Source: Amycolatopsis eburnea (lineage in GTDB: Bacteria > Actinomycetota > Actinomycetes > Mycobacteriales > Pseudonocardiaceae). From it: a stretch of 64,000 bases of DNA. This document shows positions 1-9,881 of this stretch, piece by piece (position 1 is the stretch's first letter; the number at the start of each line of letters is the position of its first letter). The notes beneath the pieces were generated by a model. That model was given only the letters and a program-made list of their open reading frames with translations, was not told the origin of the DNA and searched no databases. Made by a program: the position numbers and the translations under genes. The stretch is taken from assembly GCF_003937945.1 (NCBI RefSeq), contig NZ_RSEC01000058.1, forward strand, positions 930,001 to 994,000. The letters run 5' to 3'.

Positions 1-2
1 TC

Positions 3-1289
<1,287 letters not shown>

Positions 1290-1292
1290 GCC

Positions 1293-1772
1293 ATGCGTGA
1301 TCAGATCATGAGCGACTACCTCAAGACCCTCGCGTCCGAGGCGTCCCCGGGCGGCGGCGCGACGGCGGCCCTGCAGGTGGCCCAGGCCGCGGCCCTGCTC
1401 TCGGCCGAGACGTTGAGCATGCACGCGCTGCGCCTGGCCGAGAAGGAGGCGCACGCGTTCCGGACGCTGAACCGCGCGCACCGGCTGCCGCCCGGCGAGA
1501 CGCGGGACCGCGCGCTGGCCGACGCCCGCCGTCGCGCGTGCGAGCCGGCGGCGGAGGTGATCACCGCCGCGGCGGCGGTGCTCGACCTGGCGGAGCGGGT
1601 GCCGCCGGACGCGCTTTCGGCCACCGATCTGGCGGCGGTGGCCGAGGCGGCCCGCGCCGCCGCGACGACCGCCGGGGTGAGCGTCGAAGTCCACTCGGGC
1701 ACGGCCGACCCGCGGGTGGCGGGGCTCCGCGACCGGGCCACCCGGCTGACGGCGTCGGTGGTTACCGGCTGA
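1293..1772 (+). CDS. Cyclodeaminase/cyclohydrolase-family protein
   Basis: This 159-aa, alanine-rich, helical protein carries the glycine-rich SPGGGATAAL segment near residue 18, typical of the formiminotetrahydrofolate cyclodeaminase (FTCD C-terminal) family. Family members act on one-carbon derivatives of folate. It is shorter than the usual ~200 aa, with the loss in the middle. It starts 3 bp after the stop of the upstream GcvT-domain oxidoreductase, so both are probably one transcript, and the pair suggests recycling of folate one-carbon units. A second in-frame ATG at 1311 is an alternative start. Enzymatic activity is inferred only from family. Confidence 0.72.
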   Translation: MRDQIMSDYLKTLASEASPGGGATAALQVAQAAALLSAETLSMHALRLAEKEAHAFRTLNRAHRLPPGETRDRALADARRRACEPAAEVITAAAAVLDLAERVPPDALSATDLAAVAEAARAAATTAGVSVEVHSGTADPRVAGLRDRATRLTASVVTG

Positions 1773-1879
1773 GGACACCGGGTAAATCACAGCGAGTCCA
1801 TGGAAGGACGCCAGGAAATTCTCAGGAACGAGGCGTTCCATGGACGGGCCGGAGGCTTTGTCGAGGGCTGGAGCTGTGC

Positions 1880-3169
1880 ATGAGCGAGTACGACCGAGGA
1901 CCGCAGAGCGGCGGTGACTACCCGCCGTACCAGCAGTACTACGGCCAGGAGTACTACGGGCAGCAGCAGTACTACGACCAGCCCCGCGACCAGTGGGGCC
2001 GCCCGTACCCGCAGTACACCCAGCCGATGTACCCGCCACCCGCGTACCAGCCGCCGCCGCGCAAGCGGCACCCGCTGCGGACGCTGACCCTCACCGTGGT
2101 CGCGATCGCGCTGGCCGTGGTCGCCGGGCTCGGCATCGGGCACGTGATCGCCGGGGCGAACAACCCCACCGCGAGCGGCAACCAGAACTTCGGGTACTCC
2201 GGCCAGCCCAGCGCGTCGCAGACGGTGCTCGACGTCGATGCCGTGTCGGCCAAGGTCAACCCGGCCATCGTCAACATCGAAACCGAGCTGGGCCTGCAGG
2301 GCGCGGCCGCGGCGGGCACCGGCATCGTGCTGACCCCGGACGGCGAGGTGCTCACCAACAACCACGTCGTCGCCGGCGCGACCAGCATCAAGGCCACCAG
2401 CATCGGCACGGGGGACACGTACACGGCGGACGTCGTCGGCTACAACCGCAGCGAAGACATCGCCGTCCTGCGGCTGCGGAAGGCGTCCGGCCTGCCCACC
2501 GCGGTCATCGGCGACTCGTCGAAGGTCGCGGTCGGCGACCAGATCCTCGGTCTCGGCAACGCGGGCGGCAAGGGCGGCGACCCGGTGCCCGCGCCCGGCA
2601 CGGTGACCGCGCTGGACCAGTCGATCACCGCCTCGGACGAGTCCAGCGGCTCGTCCGAGCAGCTCAAGGGCCTGATCCAGGTCCGGGCGAACATCGAATC
2701 GGGCGACTCCGGCGGTCCGCTGGTCAACGCGGACGCGCAGGTCATCGGCGTCGACACGGCCGCGTCCACCGGCTACCAGCTCAACGGCCGCCGCAGCGGC
2801 GGTGCCGGTCAGGGCTTCGCCATCCCGATCACCAAAGCGGTCGACATCGCCCACCAGATCGTCGCGGGCACGGCGTCGGACACGGTCCACATCGGCAAGA
2901 CGGCGTTCATCGGCGTCTCGGTCACCGACGGCCAGGGCGGCGGCGCCCAGGTCCGCCAGGTGGTTCCGCGCGGCCCGGCGCAGAAGGCGGGGCTCGCGGC
3001 CGGCGACGTCATCACGGCCGTCGACGGCAAGCCGGTCGACTCGGCGACGACGTTGACGACCGTGCTGGACGGCCACCACCCGGGCGACCAGCTGACCCTG
3101 ACGGTGACCAGCGCGGACGGCGCGCAGCGTCAGGTGCCGGTGAAGGCGATCGAGGGTCCGGTCGGTTAG
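1880..3169 (+). CDS. Membrane-anchored HtrA/DegP-like serine protease with PDZ domain
   Basis: A 429-aa trypsin-like protease. Residues 1-55 form a cytoplasmic Tyr/Pro/Gln-rich tail, residues ~60-87 are a single transmembrane anchor, residues ~115-330 are the protease domain, and residues ~335-425 are a PDZ domain. The catalytic triad is visible: H162 in TNNHVV, D193 in SEDIAVL and S277 in GDSGGPL. The layout matches actinobacterial PepD/HtrA-like envelope proteases that handle misfolded extracytoplasmic proteins. The ATG at 1880 was chosen because the longer open frame lies over the upstream intergenic region and has no typical codon use. The gene stands alone, convergent with the following marR gene. 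Confidence 0.9.
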   Translation: MSEYDRGPQSGGDYPPYQQYYGQEYYGQQQYYDQPRDQWGRPYPQYTQPMYPPPAYQPPPRKRHPLRTLTLTVVAIALAVVAGLGIGHVIAGANNPTASGNQNFGYSGQPSASQTVLDVDAVSAKVNPAIVNIETELGLQGAAAAGTGIVLTPDGEVLTNNHVVAGATSIKATSIGTGDTYTADVVGYNRSEDIAVLRLRKASGLPTAVIGDSSKVAVGDQILGLGNAGGKGGDPVPAPGTVTALDQSITASDESSGSSEQLKGLIQVRANIESGDSGGPLVNADAQVIGVDTAASTGYQLNGRRSGGAGQGFAIPITKAVDIAHQIVAGTASDTVHIGKTAFIGVSVTDGQGGGAQVRQVVPRGPAQKAGLAAGDVITAVDGKPVDSATTLTTVLDGHHPGDQLTLTVTSADGAQRQVPVKAIEGPVG

Positions 3170-3540
3170 CGGAGGGTCTCGTTCAGCACTTCGCGGTGGG
3201 TCTGCTTCGCCGCGAGGTAGCGCTCGCGACCGGCGTCGGTGAGCGTCACGAAGATGCCGCGCCGGTCCACTTCGCACAGCGCGCGCTCGACCAAGCCTTC
3301 CTTCTCCAGCCGGGCGACCAGCCGCGAGGTGGCGCTCTGGCTCAGGTGGACGGCGCCGGTCAGGTCGGCCGAGCGGCACTTGAAGTCGCAGGTCGCGAGG
3401 CGCTCGAGGGCCTCGAACTCGTTCGCGCCGATCCCGTGGCGCTCCTGGAGGCGGCACTCGAGCGTGCTGAACACGGCCGAGTAGCGCGCCAGCAGCTCGT
3501 GCCACTCCTGCACCAGGCCTTGCTCAGCGACGTCGCTCAC
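3166..3540 (-). CDS. MarR-family transcriptional regulator
   Basis: A 124-aa winged-helix regulator with the MarR recognition-helix/wing region LSQSATSRLVARLEKEGLVER and VDRRGIFVTLTDAG. It is divergent from an MFS exporter and most likely represses it, with release by a small ligand. The GTG at 3540 is preferred. The open frame extends upstream to 3675, but that extension is a translation of the tandem operator repeats (it reads HLM repeatedly) and runs into the exporter gene. At 124 aa the protein is slightly short for MarR, so a start at ATG 3567 (133 aa) is possible. It overlaps the stop of the protease gene by 4 bp, convergently. Confidence 0.82.
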   Translation of the reverse strand: MSDVAEQGLVQEWHELLARYSAVFSTLECRLQERHGIGANEFEALERLATCDFKCRSADLTGAVHLSQSATSRLVARLEKEGLVERALCEVDRRGIFVTLTDAGRERYLAAKQTHREVLNETLR

Positions 3541-3563
3541 GGCGACCAACCTAGCATGCACGG

Positions 3564-3604
3564 GCATCAGATGCAAATACATTAAATGCTTAGACATTAG
3601 ATGC
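3564..3604. promoter_or_regulatory. Three tandem MarR-type operator repeats
   Basis: Three 11-bp near-palindromes, GCATCAGATGC (3564-3574), ACATTAAATGC (3579-3589) and ACATTAGATGC (3594-3604), are spaced exactly 15 bp apart between the divergent marR and MFS genes. Each has a CAT-N3-ATG core. Their position and regularity suggest binding sites of the adjacent MarR protein. The regulator is assigned by inference. Confidence 0.6.
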
Positions 3605-3626
3605 GTGTGCATGTACTGTCGCCGCC

Positions 3627-5084
3627 ATGAGCTCTTCCGTGTCCTTGTCCACCACCTCAACGCGGTGGGACGCACGTCTCTGGGGTGTCCTGCTCACCGT
3701 TTCGATCGTCATCGGCCTCGACGCGCTCGACGTGTCGATGGTCGGGGTGGCGCTGCCCGCCATCCAGGCCGACCTCGGCCTCTCCACCAACGCCCTGCAA
3801 TGGGTCGTCAGCGGGTACGTCCTCGGCTACGGCGGGCTGCTGCTGCTCGGCGGGCGCACCGCCGACCTGCTCGGCCGCCGCCGGGTGTTCCTCGTCGCCG
3901 TCGCCGTGTTCGCGCTGGCCTCGCTGCTCGGCGGCGTCGTCGACGACGGCGCGCTGCTCATCGCCAGCCGGTTCATCAAGGGCCTGGCCGCCGCGTTCAC
4001 GGCGCCGGCCGCGCTGTCCATCATCACCACGACGTTCCAGGAGGGCCCGGCCCGCAACAAGGCGATCAGCATCTTCGCCGTGTTCGGCGCCAGCGGGTAC
4101 TCCGCCGGGCTCGTGTTCTCCGGCCTGCTGACCGAGGTCGGCTGGCGCTGGACGTTCCTGCTCCCGGCGCCGATCGCGCTGATCGCGTTCGCCGCCGCGT
4201 GGAAGCTGATCCCGTCGTATGAGCGCGAAGCGGGTCGCGGCTACGACTTCCCGGGCGCCATCACCGGCGCCGCCGGCTCGCTGCTGCTGGTGTTCGGCGT
4301 CGTCGAGGCCCCGGAGATCGGCTGGGCCGCGCCGCGGACGCTCATCACGTTCGTGGTCGCGCTCGCGCTGCTGGTGACGTTCGTGCTCATCGAGAAGCGC
4401 AGCGCGCACCCGCTGCTGCGGCTGGGCATCCTGCGCTCGGGCCCGCTGGCCCGCGCCAACCTCGGCGGCGCGCTGTTCTTCGGCGCTTACATCGGGTTCC
4501 AGTTCGTCGTGATGCTGTACCTGCAGCGGGTGCTGGGCTGGTCCGCGCTGCAGACGGCGCTGGGCTTCCTGCCCGCCGCCCTGATCGTGGCGTTCGGCTC
4601 GCCCCGCATCGAGCCGCTGATCGACCGCGTCGGCACCCCGCGCACGATCTTCGCGGGCGTGGTCGCGCACGTCCTCGGCTACGCGCTGTTCCTGCGGATC
4701 GACGAGCACTCGGGCTACGCGGGCTTCGTCCTGCCCAGCATGATCCTGCTCGGCATCGGCTTCACGCTGGCGTTCTCGTCCCTCAACATCCAGGGCACGG
4801 CAGGCGTCGCCGACAACGAGCAGGGCCTGGCGGGCGGCCTGCTGAACACGTCCCTGCAAGTGGGCGGCGCGATCGGCCTGGCGGTGGTGACGGCGGTCCT
4901 GACCGCCAACGGCGGCCGCGAGGCCTCCCCGGCCGCGCTGCTGACCGGGCTGACCCCGGCGCTGAGCGTGGTCACCGGCATCGCGGTGCTGGGCCTGCTG
5001 ATCGCGATCAGCGGCCTGGTGGCCCGCAAGCGCCCGGCCGAAGAGCCGGTCCCTGAGGGCGACCTCCTGGCGCTCGCCGACTGA
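3627..5084 (+). CDS. MFS transporter, DHA2 (14-TM drug:H+ antiporter-like) family
   Basis: A 485-aa integral membrane protein with about 14 predicted hydrophobic segments. Family motifs include LDVSMVGVALPAIQ in TM1 and the loop motif GGRTADLLGRRR between TM2 and TM3, typical of EmrB/QacA-type DHA2 exporters that use the proton gradient to expel drugs or metabolites. It is divergent from a marR-family gene with three operator-like repeats between them, so it is probably induced by its substrate. The substrate is unknown. A hairpin repeat cassette lies just downstream. Confidence 0.88.
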   Translation: MSSSVSLSTTSTRWDARLWGVLLTVSIVIGLDALDVSMVGVALPAIQADLGLSTNALQWVVSGYVLGYGGLLLLGGRTADLLGRRRVFLVAVAVFALASLLGGVVDDGALLIASRFIKGLAAAFTAPAALSIITTTFQEGPARNKAISIFAVFGASGYSAGLVFSGLLTEVGWRWTFLLPAPIALIAFAAAWKLIPSYEREAGRGYDFPGAITGAAGSLLLVFGVVEAPEIGWAAPRTLITFVVALALLVTFVLIEKRSAHPLLRLGILRSGPLARANLGGALFFGAYIGFQFVVMLYLQRVLGWSALQTALGFLPAALIVAFGSPRIEPLIDRVGTPRTIFAGVVAHVLGYALFLRIDEHSGYAGFVLPSMILLGIGFTLAFSSLNIQGTAGVADNEQGLAGGLLNTSLQVGGAIGLAVVTAVLTANGGREASPAALLTGLTPALSVVTGIAVLGLLIAISGLVARKRPAEEPVPEGDLLALAD

Positions 5085-5100
5085 CCCCGCTGTCCGGGCC

Positions 5101-5266
5101 CGGCAAAGTCGGGCAGCACGGCCGATCCGCCCATCCGCGATGTCATGAAAGGGTCGTTCACCTCGCCAGACGACATGAACGACCCTTTCATGACATTCCC
5201 GCGACGCCGGGCAGACCACGCAGCCGGCCTGCGGCCGGCACCCGCTCGCCCCCGGCGACTTTGCCG
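5101..5266. repeat. Composite palindromic repeat cassette (family A), copy 1
   Basis: Outer 11-bp inverted motifs CGGCAAAGTCG (5101-5111) and CGACTTTGCCG (5256-5266) enclose a perfect inner hairpin. Its 20-bp arms are tgtcatgaaagggtcgttca at 5141-5160 and the complement at 5176-5195, with a 15-nt spacer cctcgccagacgaca. Related cassettes occur near 16.4, 51.9 and 63.4 kb. It lies between convergent genes and could act as a bidirectional terminator. No protein is encoded. Confidence 0.85.
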
Positions 5267-5282
5267 GAGCCCGGGACCCCAT

Positions 5283-5335
5283 GCCATGAACGACTCTTTC
5301 ATGTCATCTGACGACATGAAAGAGTCGTTCATGGC
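5283..5335. repeat. Family A hairpin variant
   Basis: A perfect inverted repeat with 23-bp arms (5283-5305 and 5313-5335) and a 7-nt spacer. The arm core is CATGAACGACTCTTTCATG, a one-base variant of the family A core (GACTC instead of GACCC). The spacer is shorter than in the other copies. It ends 1 bp before the stop codon of the AhpD-like gene, so it may be that gene's terminator. Confidence 0.85.
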
Positions 5336-5336
5336 G

Positions 5337-5789
5337 TCAGGCCGCCCGTTCGTCCGTGCCGGGGACCTTCGCCGTGGTGATCGCGATGCGGTTCCACGTG
5401 TTGATCGTGAAGATCAGCGCGAGCAGCTGGGCCAGTTCCTCCTCGCCGAACTGGGCCGCGGCGCGGGCGTAGACGTCGTCGGGCACGCCGCCCTGGACGA
5501 GCGTGACGGCCTCGGTCAGCGCGAGCGCGGCCTGCTCCTTCTCGCTGAAGAAGTTCGCGGCCTCGTGCCACACGGCCACCATGTGCAGCCGTTCCTCGCT
5601 CTCGCCGGCCTTGCGGGCGTCCGAGGTGTGCATGTGCAGGCAGTAGGCGCAGCGGTTGAGCTGCGACGCGCGGATCTGGACCAGCTCGACCAGCGCGGGG
5701 TCGAGCCCGGCGCGGGCCGCGGCGTCGAAGCCGATCAGGGCCTTGAAGGCCTTCGGGGCGGTCTTGGCGAAGTTCACTCGGTTCGTCAT
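5337..5789 (-). CDS. Carboxymuconolactone decarboxylase / AhpD-like family protein
   Basis: This 150-aa, mostly helical cytoplasmic protein has the AhpD redox motif RCAYCLHMHT (C47 and C50 with a nearby His), as in alkylhydroperoxidase AhpD-core proteins. Such proteins reduce peroxides or act in uncharacterised thiol chemistry. It is divergent from a MocR/PdxR regulator, with 47 bp between the starts, so that regulator probably controls it. The stop lies right beside a hairpin repeat. Confidence 0.85.
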   Translation of the reverse strand: MTNRVNFAKTAPKAFKALIGFDAAARAGLDPALVELVQIRASQLNRCAYCLHMHTSDARKAGESEERLHMVAVWHEAANFFSEKEQAALALTEAVTLVQGGVPDDVYARAAAQFGEEELAQLLALIFTINTWNRIAITTAKVPGTDERAA

Positions 5790-5836
5790 GACCAGAAATC
5801 TAGGGCCCGGTTGACCCGCGTGTAGGGTGCATTTCC

Positions 5837-7228
5837 GTGGTGGATTCGTGGGTCAATCCGGGGGAGCGGGACCTGCACCTGGAGCTGGCGGGCACCGGCG
5901 GCAAGCGGGCCGCGCTGATCACCGCGCTGCGGGACGCCGTCCGCGCCGGGCGGCTCGCCCCGGGCACCCGGCTGCCGCCGTACCGGTCGCTGGCCGCGGA
6001 CCTCGGGCTGGCTCGCAACACCGTCGCCGACGCCTACGCCGAGCTGGTCGCCGAGGGCTGGCTCACCGCCGTCCAGGGTTCCGGCACGCGCGTCGCCGAA
6101 CGCGTCGAACCGCTCGAACCGGTGCGGGTGCCCCGGAAAGCGCCGTCCGCGCCGGCGCCCCGGTACGACCTGCGGCAGGGCCAGCCGGACGCGACTTCGT
6201 TCCCGCGCACCGAATGGCTCGCCGCGGCGAAGCGCGCGCTGGCCGTGGCCCCGCACGACGCCTTCGGCCCCGGCGACCCGCGCGGCCGCCGTGAACTGCG
6301 GGAAGCGCTCGCCGGGTACCTGGCCCGGGCGCGCGGCGTGCGGACGTCGCCGGAGCGGATCGTCGTGTGCTCGGGGTTCGCGCACGCCCTGCGGCTGCTG
6401 TTCCCCGCGGTGCTGCCCGGCCCGCTCGCCGTCGAGTCCTACGGCCTCGCGTTCCATCGCGCGATCTTCGCCGCGGCGAACGTCCCGACCGTGCCGCTGG
6501 ACCTGGACGAGCGCGGCGCGCGCGTCGAGGACCTCGACGTCCCGGCGGTGCTGCTGACCCCGGCCCACCAGTTCCCGACCGGCGGCCCGCTGCACCACGA
6601 CCGCCGCACCGCGGTGCTCGGCCACGTCCGCGCGACCGGCGGCGTCCTGCTCGAAGACGACTACGACGGCGAGTTCCGCTACGACCGCAAGCCGGTCGGC
6701 GCGGTCCAGGGCCTGGACCCGGAGCACGTCGTCTACGTGGGTTCGGTCAGCAAGAGCCTGTCCCCGGCGCTGCGGCTGGGCTGGCTGGTGCTGCCCGCGC
6801 ACCTCGTCGACCCGGTGCTCGCGGTCAAGGGCGAGCGCGAGGCGTGGGCGGGTGTGCTGGACCAGCTGACGCTGGCGGAGTTCCTGGCTTCGGGGTCGTA
6901 CGACCGGCACGTCCGCCGCATGCGCCAGCGCTACCGGCGCCGCCGCGACCTGCTGGTGACGGCGCTGGCCGAGCGGGCACCGCACGTCGTGCCCACCGGC
7001 ATCGCCGCCGGGCTGCACGCGGTGCTGCGGCTGCCGCCGGGCACGGAGGCGTCCGCGCTCAAAGCCGCGGCGTGGCAGGGCCTCGCGCTGGACGGCCTGG
7101 CCGCGTTCCGCCACCCGGCGGCGACTATGTCCACAATGGACGGTCTGGTGGTGGGGTACGCGACGCCGCCCGAACACGCTTACCCGGCAGCGCTCGACGC
7201 GTTGTGCCGAGCGCTGCCACCCGCCTGA
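5837..7228 (+). CDS. MocR/PdxR-family regulator (GntR HTH fused to aminotransferase fold)
   Basis: A 463-aa fusion: a GntR-type winged helix (about 20-85, RLPPYRSLAADLGLARNTV) followed by a class I aminotransferase-like domain (about 110-460). The PLP-binding lysine is K306 in VGSVSKSLSP, and the EDDYDGEF cofactor motif lies near 273-280. MocR proteins sense PLP or aminated ligands and usually regulate the divergent gene, here an AhpD-like protein. GTG at 5837 is used as the start. The target and ligand are inferred from position only. Confidence 0.88.
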   Translation: MVDSWVNPGERDLHLELAGTGGKRAALITALRDAVRAGRLAPGTRLPPYRSLAADLGLARNTVADAYAELVAEGWLTAVQGSGTRVAERVEPLEPVRVPRKAPSAPAPRYDLRQGQPDATSFPRTEWLAAAKRALAVAPHDAFGPGDPRGRRELREALAGYLARARGVRTSPERIVVCSGFAHALRLLFPAVLPGPLAVESYGLAFHRAIFAAANVPTVPLDLDERGARVEDLDVPAVLLTPAHQFPTGGPLHHDRRTAVLGHVRATGGVLLEDDYDGEFRYDRKPVGAVQGLDPEHVVYVGSVSKSLSPALRLGWLVLPAHLVDPVLAVKGEREAWAGVLDQLTLAEFLASGSYDRHVRRMRQRYRRRRDLLVTALAERAPHVVPTGIAAGLHAVLRLPPGTEASALKAAAWQGLALDGLAAFRHPAATMSTMDGLVVGYATPPEHAYPAALDALCRALPPA

Positions 7229-7231
7229 GCG

Positions 7232-8101
7232 CTACCCGACGATGTCGATCTCGAAGGGGTCCGCCGAGCTGTAGTTGATGTCCGCCCACACCGCGCCCGG
7301 CAGGTCGTACCGGCGGTGGGACGTCAGCTTGTTGTTGTACCCCGGCGTCTGCGTCGGGTTGTGGCCCACGCCCTGGTGGTCGTTGCCCCACGCGAAGATG
7401 TCACCGACCCACATCGGCTTCGAGAAGCCGTCGCCGCCGAGGCGGGGGCGGATGATGACCGCCGCGCCGGGGCTGCCGGACAGAAAGACGCGGACGGCGT
7501 TCTGGTCGCCGTTCGGCGGGGTGACGGTGATGCGCTCCATGATCTCCACTCCAGTCGAGGCGGGTGCGGTTCCGTCCACTCCCGGCCAGAAGTCGACGAC
7601 GGACGAAAGGTCGTAGCCCGGGGCGACGTTGCCGGCGTACTGCTTGGCGACCGCGCCGTCGGGGATCGTCGGATCGCCGTTGTAGTGCGCGATCCAGTAG
7701 TGCGGCTCGGCGACGCCGGCGGAGGCGAACGCCGAGCGCACCGACGGCCAGGTCGAGAGGCTGCAGTAGACGGTCGGGTCCGCGCCCGCCGCGCGGCGCA
7801 TCCGGACCCAGCCCGGCGCTTCGCCCGGGGTGGCATCGCCGGGCTCGACGTCCAGGACGTGGCCGTCGTTGGTGGACGCCTTCTTGACGATCGTGACCTT
7901 CACGGCCTGGGGGAAGCGTGCCCAGTCGGCGGCGGACCAGGGTTCGAGTTTGATCTTGTCGATGTACCCCGCCACCATCCGGGCGTCGGCGGGGATGTTC
8001 GCGGCCGTGACCGCGTCGTACATCGTGCGCACGGGTTGCGTCTCCGTTCGGTGCCTCATCGCCGTTTCGGGGACGGCGAAATCGTCTCCGCGATTCGCCA
8101 T
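7232..8101 (-). CDS. Glycoside hydrolase-like (GH25-like / Rv2525c-like fold) protein
   Basis: A 289-aa protein whose N-terminal ~150 residues resemble the TIM-barrel glycoside-hydrolase-like domain found in actinobacterial Rv2525c-type and phage lysin proteins: VAGYIDKIK, LDVEPGDATPGE, VYCSLSTWPSV and YWIAHYNGDPTIPDGAVAKQY. The C-terminal ~120 residues form an unassigned beta-rich part. No clear signal peptide is seen. ATG at 8101 is preferred over a TTG at 8116. It could act on peptidoglycan or wall glycan, but the catalytic residues were not verified, so the function is tentative. Confidence 0.65.
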   Translation of the reverse strand: MANRGDDFAVPETAMRHRTETQPVRTMYDAVTAANIPADARMVAGYIDKIKLEPWSAADWARFPQAVKVTIVKKASTNDGHVLDVEPGDATPGEAPGWVRMRRAAGADPTVYCSLSTWPSVRSAFASAGVAEPHYWIAHYNGDPTIPDGAVAKQYAGNVAPGYDLSSVVDFWPGVDGTAPASTGVEIMERITVTPPNGDQNAVRVFLSGSPGAAVIIRPRLGGDGFSKPMWVGDIFAWGNDHQGVGHNPTQTPGYNNKLTSHRRYDLPGAVWADINYSSADPFEIDIVG

Positions 8102-8292
8102 GGTGATGTTACCCAAGTGGGACGGGCGTCAAGCGGCGAACGTTACGCAGTTCTTGTCAATCACCAAAATGGCCGCACGACACAATTCCTTCACCCCGGC
8201 TTCACGAGGGGATGGTCACGGTCCGCTGCCGGTACTGGCTTCCCGCTCACCCGGCTGGCAAGCTGCCAGCACTTCACCACGGAAGGACGTGC

Positions 8293-9873
8293 ATGGCGGC
8301 ACACCCGGCGCGGGCCCGGCGCATCGACGCGCGGGTCGTGGTACTGAGCGCGCTGCTCGTGGCCGCCCTGCTCGCCTGGGCCGGCGTCGGCTACCTCAAG
8401 GACCGGCTGGCCGGCGGCGGCTGCGACACGACCACGCCGGTGCGCGTCACGGCCGCGCCGGACATCGCGCCGGTGCTCACCGCGCTCGCCGGGACCGTGC
8501 CGCAGCAGGACTGCTACGCCGTCGAAGTCACCTCGAGCGCGTCGCCGGCCACCGCCGCCGCGCTCGAAGCCAACGGCGCGACCGGCCCGGACGTCTGGGT
8601 GCCGGAGTCGAGCACGTGGCTGCTGCAGGCCCGCGACGGCGGCGCGTGGAACCTGCCCGAGACCGGGCAGTCGGTGGCGAGTTCGCCGGTGGTGCTGGCG
8701 CTCACCGACGACGTCGCGAAGCGGGCCGGCTGGCCGGGGAAGTCGCCGTCCTGGGCGGACGTCCTGGCCGCGAACCCGGTCGGACTGCCCGACCCGGGCC
8801 GCGACCCCGCGGCGATCTCCGCGCTGATCGGGTTGCAGCAGCTCACGAAGGACGCGCCCGACCCGGCCGCGGCGTTCACCGAGAAGATCCGCGAACTCTC
8901 GGCGGTGAAGGAGCCGTACACCGCGTCACCGGCATCGGAGCAGTCGGTGCTGGCCCGCAAGCTCGTCGCCGCGTACCCGGCGGCAGGGGTGCCGGGCTTC
9001 GACTACCCGTACGTCGTGCTGCCGCGCGCGTCGGAAGCCTCGCGGTCGGCGGCCGAACGCTTCCTGCGGCTCCTGCTCGACCAGACCGCGACGAAAGCGT
9101 TTGCGGACGCCGGGTTCCGGACGCCGTCCGGTCAGCTGCTCGGCGATCGCCCCCGCGACACGCGGACCGATGCCGCGCCGCGCCCGGGCGGGCCACCGCC
9201 GCCGGAGTCGATGTACGCCGTGCTCCAGGCGTGGGCGGGGGCGAACCTCAGCGCCCGCGTCCAGGTGCTGCTCGACGTGTCCGGCTCGATGGCCGCCACG
9301 GTCCCGGGCACCGGCCGCAGCCGGATGGCCCTCACCCTCGAAGCCGCGACGCAGGGCCTCGGGTTGTTCAAGCCGACCACCGAAATCGGCCTGTGGCTGT
9401 TCTCCACCAAGCTCGACGGCGTCAAGGACTTCAAGGAACTGCTGCCGATGCGGACGATTTCGCAGCAGCTCGGCTCGGGCGGGGTGGCGACGCTGCAGGC
9501 GGTCAAGCCGAAACCCGGCGGCGCGACCGGCCTGTACGACTCGATCCTCGCCGCGTACCAGAACGCCCGCCAGAACTGGCAGCTCGGCCGGATCAACGTC
9601 GTCGTCGTGCTCACCGACGGCCGCAACGAGGACAGCGACTCGATCGGGCTGCCCGGCCTGCTCGCCGAGCTGAACCGGCTGCAGGACCCGCGGAAACCGC
9701 TGCCCGTCATCGGGATCGGCATCGGCCCGGACATCGACGCGAGCGAGCTGCGGCAGGTCTCGGCCGCGACCGGCGGCGAGTCGTTCACCACCCCGGACCC
9801 GCGCAAGATCTCCGACGTCTTCTACCAAGCGCTGAGCAAGCTGATGTGCCAGCCGCCCGCCTGCAAGAAGTGA
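8293..9873 (+). CDS. Substrate-binding (SBP) plus von Willebrand factor A domain membrane protein
   Basis: A 526-aa protein with an N-terminal transmembrane/signal anchor (about 15-38), an extracytoplasmic ABC-type solute-binding domain (about 45-280) and a VWA domain (about 320-520). The MIDAS metal site is visible as DVSGS, with a later LTDGRNED strand. ATG at 8293 has GGAAGG upstream; a longer frame from 8212 has no such site. It is followed after 8 bp by a large membrane protein and probably co-transcribed at the edge of the wall-polysaccharide locus. It may sense or scaffold envelope components, but its ligand is unknown. Confidence 0.8.
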   Translation: MAAHPARARRIDARVVVLSALLVAALLAWAGVGYLKDRLAGGGCDTTTPVRVTAAPDIAPVLTALAGTVPQQDCYAVEVTSSASPATAAALEANGATGPDVWVPESSTWLLQARDGGAWNLPETGQSVASSPVVLALTDDVAKRAGWPGKSPSWADVLAANPVGLPDPGRDPAAISALIGLQQLTKDAPDPAAAFTEKIRELSAVKEPYTASPASEQSVLARKLVAAYPAAGVPGFDYPYVVLPRASEASRSAAERFLRLLLDQTATKAFADAGFRTPSGQLLGDRPRDTRTDAAPRPGGPPPPESMYAVLQAWAGANLSARVQVLLDVSGSMAATVPGTGRSRMALTLEAATQGLGLFKPTTEIGLWLFSTKLDGVKDFKELLPMRTISQQLGSGGVATLQAVKPKPGGATGLYDSILAAYQNARQNWQLGRINVVVVLTDGRNEDSDSIGLPGLLAELNRLQDPRKPLPVIGIGIGPDIDASELRQVSAATGGESFTTPDPRKISDVFYQALSKLMCQPPACKK

Positions 9874-9881
9874 GGACACCC

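Noticed and set aside
3541-3675. Repeated HLM motif at the N terminus of the marR frame, seen as a possible peptide repeat
   Set aside because: It is the translation of tandem operator repeats and overlaps the divergent exporter gene.
7830-9881. Long N-terminal extension of the membrane protein frame ending at 11627
   Set aside because: The extension is a different-frame shadow of the VWA/SBP gene with Arg/Ala/Gly-rich low-complexity translation. GTG 9882 has a proper ribosome binding site.
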